From contig JADGDS010000001.1 in NCBI GenBank assembly GCA_016744775.1, positions 35,528 through 99,527 on the forward strand: a DNA stretch of 64,000 nt, in the 5' to 3' direction. This document shows positions 62,399 through 64,000 of the stretch, piece after piece; the first letter of the stretch is position 1; every line of letters starts with the position of its first letter. The notes below the pieces were generated by a model. The model was not told the DNA's origin and did no database searches. It was given only the letters and a program-made list of their open reading frames with translations. Source of the stretch: Candidatus Marithrix sp. (GTDB taxonomy: Bacteria > Pseudomonadota > Gammaproteobacteria > Beggiatoales > Beggiatoaceae). The position numbers and the translations under genes were made by a program.

Positions 62399-63392
62399 TG
62401 TTGGTGGTACGAAAACTCATTTAGGAATTTTCAAACCAGAAAATGATAAAGTAATATCTCTTATAGAGAAAAAATATGCAAGCCAACAGTATGATAGTCT
62501 TGAAAGTTTGATAAATGAGTTTTTAGCTCATGTAAACGCAGACATTGATGCCGCTTGTTTTGGCATAGCAGGACCTATAGGAACAGATCAAGAAGGAAAA
62601 CGCTATTGTCAAATGACTAATATTAAACAGTGGCCACTGATTACAGAAACTAACCTGAGCAAGTTAATTAAGGACAAGCCAGTATCCTTTCTAAATGATA
62701 TGGAAGCTATAGCTTATGGTATTTCTCAACTTGGTGAACAAGACTTAGAAATTCTTAATCAGGGCAAACTTTTAGAAGGTAATCGCGCTGTTATTGCCGC
62801 TGGTACTGGATTGGGAAAAGTAAAGTTGCTTTGGAAAGATAATGAACATTATCCATCTGCTTCTGAAGGTGGACATGCCAACTTTGCACCTAGCTATGAT
62901 AAATTACAAGGAAAATTATTAGCTTATTTACAAGAAAAAATTCAAGGCAATGTTGGTATTGAACAGATTTTGTCAGGAAATGGGCTGATAAATATTTATC
63001 AATTTCTTAAAGCTGAAAAATACAGTCAAGAATCCGTTGAACTGAGAGAACGTATTAAGCAAGCATATGATGTTGCTCAAGTTATTAGTGAATCAGCTAA
63101 AGAAGATGCTTTGTGTAAAAAAGCATTAGACCTATTTGTGTCAATTTATGGATCAGTTGCTGGTGATTTAGCGTTAGATGACAAGACAGTAGGTGGTATT
63201 TATATTGGAGGTGGTATTGCACCGAAAATATTAGAAAAGATGCGTGATGGTAGCTTTATGCGTTGTTTTACAGCCAAAGAAGCTAAGCTTCCTGAATTTT
63301 CTCAATTCAATGCCGATATACCAGTTAAAATCATTATGAATGATAAGATAGGATTATTGGGATCCGCGTGGTATGCTGCAAAAAGTTTATAA
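62382..63392 (+). CDS. glk: Glucokinase
   Basis: 336 residues from the GTG at 62382, which puts the phosphate-binding LAGDVGGTKTHLGIF at residues 3-17 where the family expects it; a longer frame from 62355 has no better support. Other motifs: CFGIAGPIG, FLNDMEAIAYGI, AAGTGLGKVKLLW, SEGGHANFAPS with Glu and His. ROK-unrelated, proteobacterial-type glucokinase phosphorylating glucose with ATP. It overlaps phoR by 17 bases; ggggag upstream is within phoR. Confidence 0.93.
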   Translation: MILAGDVGGTKTHLGIFKPENDKVISLIEKKYASQQYDSLESLINEFLAHVNADIDAACFGIAGPIGTDQEGKRYCQMTNIKQWPLITETNLSKLIKDKPVSFLNDMEAIAYGISQLGEQDLEILNQGKLLEGNRAVIAAGTGLGKVKLLWKDNEHYPSASEGGHANFAPSYDKLQGKLLAYLQEKIQGNVGIEQILSGNGLINIYQFLKAEKYSQESVELRERIKQAYDVAQVISESAKEDALCKKALDLFVSIYGSVAGDLALDDKTVGGIYIGGGIAPKILEKMRDGSFMRCFTAKEAKLPEFSQFNADIPVKIIMNDKIGLLGSAWYAAKSL

Positions 63393-63429
63393 ATTTATTA
63401 TGATATAATACTTAGAAGTTGGAGTTAAA

Positions 63430-64000
63430 ATGTGTATGATGATAAAAGATAAATATATAGATCCATTTACAGATTTTGGATTTAAACGAATATTTGGATC
63501 TGAAGAAAATAAACGTTTTTTAATTAGTTTTTTAAATGATTTGTTAAATGACAGTGATGAATATCTGGAACAAGTAAAATTAAAAAATAAAAAAAATACA
63601 GTTTTTTACGATAAGCTCACCTATTATTATATTCAAATACCCAAGTTTCAAAAACAAGAACAAGAATTATCAAATCACCTCGAATATTGGTTATATTATT
63701 TAAGTCATTTAGCCAAATGCCAATCTATACCTAAGACATTAGAAAAAGATGAGTTAATAAAAGATGCTTTTAATGTCGCTGAGTTTTTAGCTTTGAGTAA
63801 AGATGAACAATTTGCTTATCAATTAGATTTGAAGGCAAAATTGGATTATAAAAATGTAGTTGATTATGCTAAAGAAGAAGCAGAAAAAATAGGTCTTGAA
63901 AAAGGGATTAAAGAGGTTGCAAAAAGTTTGTTAGATATTTTGGATGTTGAAATAATTGCCTTGAAAACTGGTTTAAGTGTAACAGAAGTACAAAGATTAA
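63430..64000 (+). pseudogene. Rpn-family (PD-(D/E)XK) gene with internal deletion, runs off window
   Basis: 190 codons are open to the window end. Residues about 6-52 match the start of Rpn/transposase_31-type nucleases (DPFTDFGFKRIFGSEENKRF, then LISFLNDLL). The usual next block, with the acidic nuclease core and conserved Tyr-Ala-Ser helix, is absent: after VKLKNKKN comes TVFYDKLTYYYIQIPKFQKQ and the LEYWLYYLSHLAK segment of the C-terminal half. The frame is kept across the junction. So the catalytic centre is probably lost and the gene is a remnant or a shortened non-nuclease form. A ribosome site (ggag) lies 5 bases before the ATG. Confidence 0.65.

Noticed and set aside
1..64000. tRNA or rRNA genes
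   Set aside because: No cloverleaf with a conserved T-loop (gttcgaatc-like) or rRNA stretch was noticed by eye in intergenic DNA. A covariance-model scan would settle it.

Overview
The window is AT-rich, gene-dense bacterial DNA. It looks chromosomal and gammaproteobacterial, most likely from a sulfur-oxidising, nitrate-respiring lineage of the Thiotrichales/Beggiatoaceae type. This placement is an inference. It rests on a sulfide:quinone oxidoreductase, a complete narK-narK-narGHJI operon ending in a DsrC-like protein, a cydPABX operon, a filamentous-haemagglutinin-type exoprotein, a WD40-caspase-like protein and G/C-run palindromic repeats sitting amid ordinary gammaproteobacterial housekeeping genes (RatA/RnfH, SmpB, FolB/FolK, SucCD, PhoBR, GshB). 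No rRNA, tRNA, CRISPR array or intact transposase was seen.

Layout. 1-7.9 kb: a minus-strand surface-polysaccharide locus (acyltransferase, methyltransferase, a three-domain glycosyltransferase, a coiled-coil glycosyltransferase) flanked on both sides by glycosyltransferase remnants with internal deletions. 8-11 kb: glutathione-dependent formaldehyde detoxification (frmA, fghA) and hisC. 11-19 kb: an accessory stretch with a DUF234-type ATPase whose start lies in an inverted repeat, palindromic repeats, a secreted protein of unknown function, a TpsA-like exoprotein, a small membrane protein, and a WD40 protein whose caspase-like domain lacks both catalytic residues. 19.3-24.6 kb: folB, folK, a Ras-like GTPase module (receiver-like protein, MglA-type GTPase, two Roadblock-type proteins), a kinase-like/metallophosphoesterase fusion and a pteridine reductase. 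24.6-34.4 kb: envelope and housekeeping genes plus sqr and cysE. 34.5-46.9 kb: the nitrate regulon, with narXL facing narK1-narK2-narGHJI and a Cys-less DsrC paralogue. 47-51 kb: a GCS2-like ligase with an M14 hydrolase, a fossil piece of narI, a lipoprotein and a PPTase. 51.3-55.9 kb: a sigma-54 activator facing cydP-cydA-cydB-cydX. 55.9-64 kb: psiE-like, a membrane protein, gshB, sucCD, phoBR, glk, and an internally deleted Rpn-type gene running off the end.

How it fits together. SQR would feed electrons from sulfide into the quinone pool. NarGHI (nitrate) and cytochrome bd (oxygen) would drain that pool. NarXL next to the nar operon, and a Cys-bearing PAS sigma-54 activator next to the cyd operon, are the probable switches. 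The most notable non-routine signals are: (1) the apparent sigma-54 circuit for cytochrome bd, with a 25-bp perfect palindrome, a near-consensus -24/-12 element and a divergent activator whose true start is probably an internal GTG; (2) the pseudo-caspase WD40 protein; (3) the GTPase/Roadblock module with a receiver-like partner; (4) the kinase-like plus phosphoesterase fusion; (5) repeated internal-deletion gene decay; and (6) repeats that have become coding sequence, as at the cysE 3' end.
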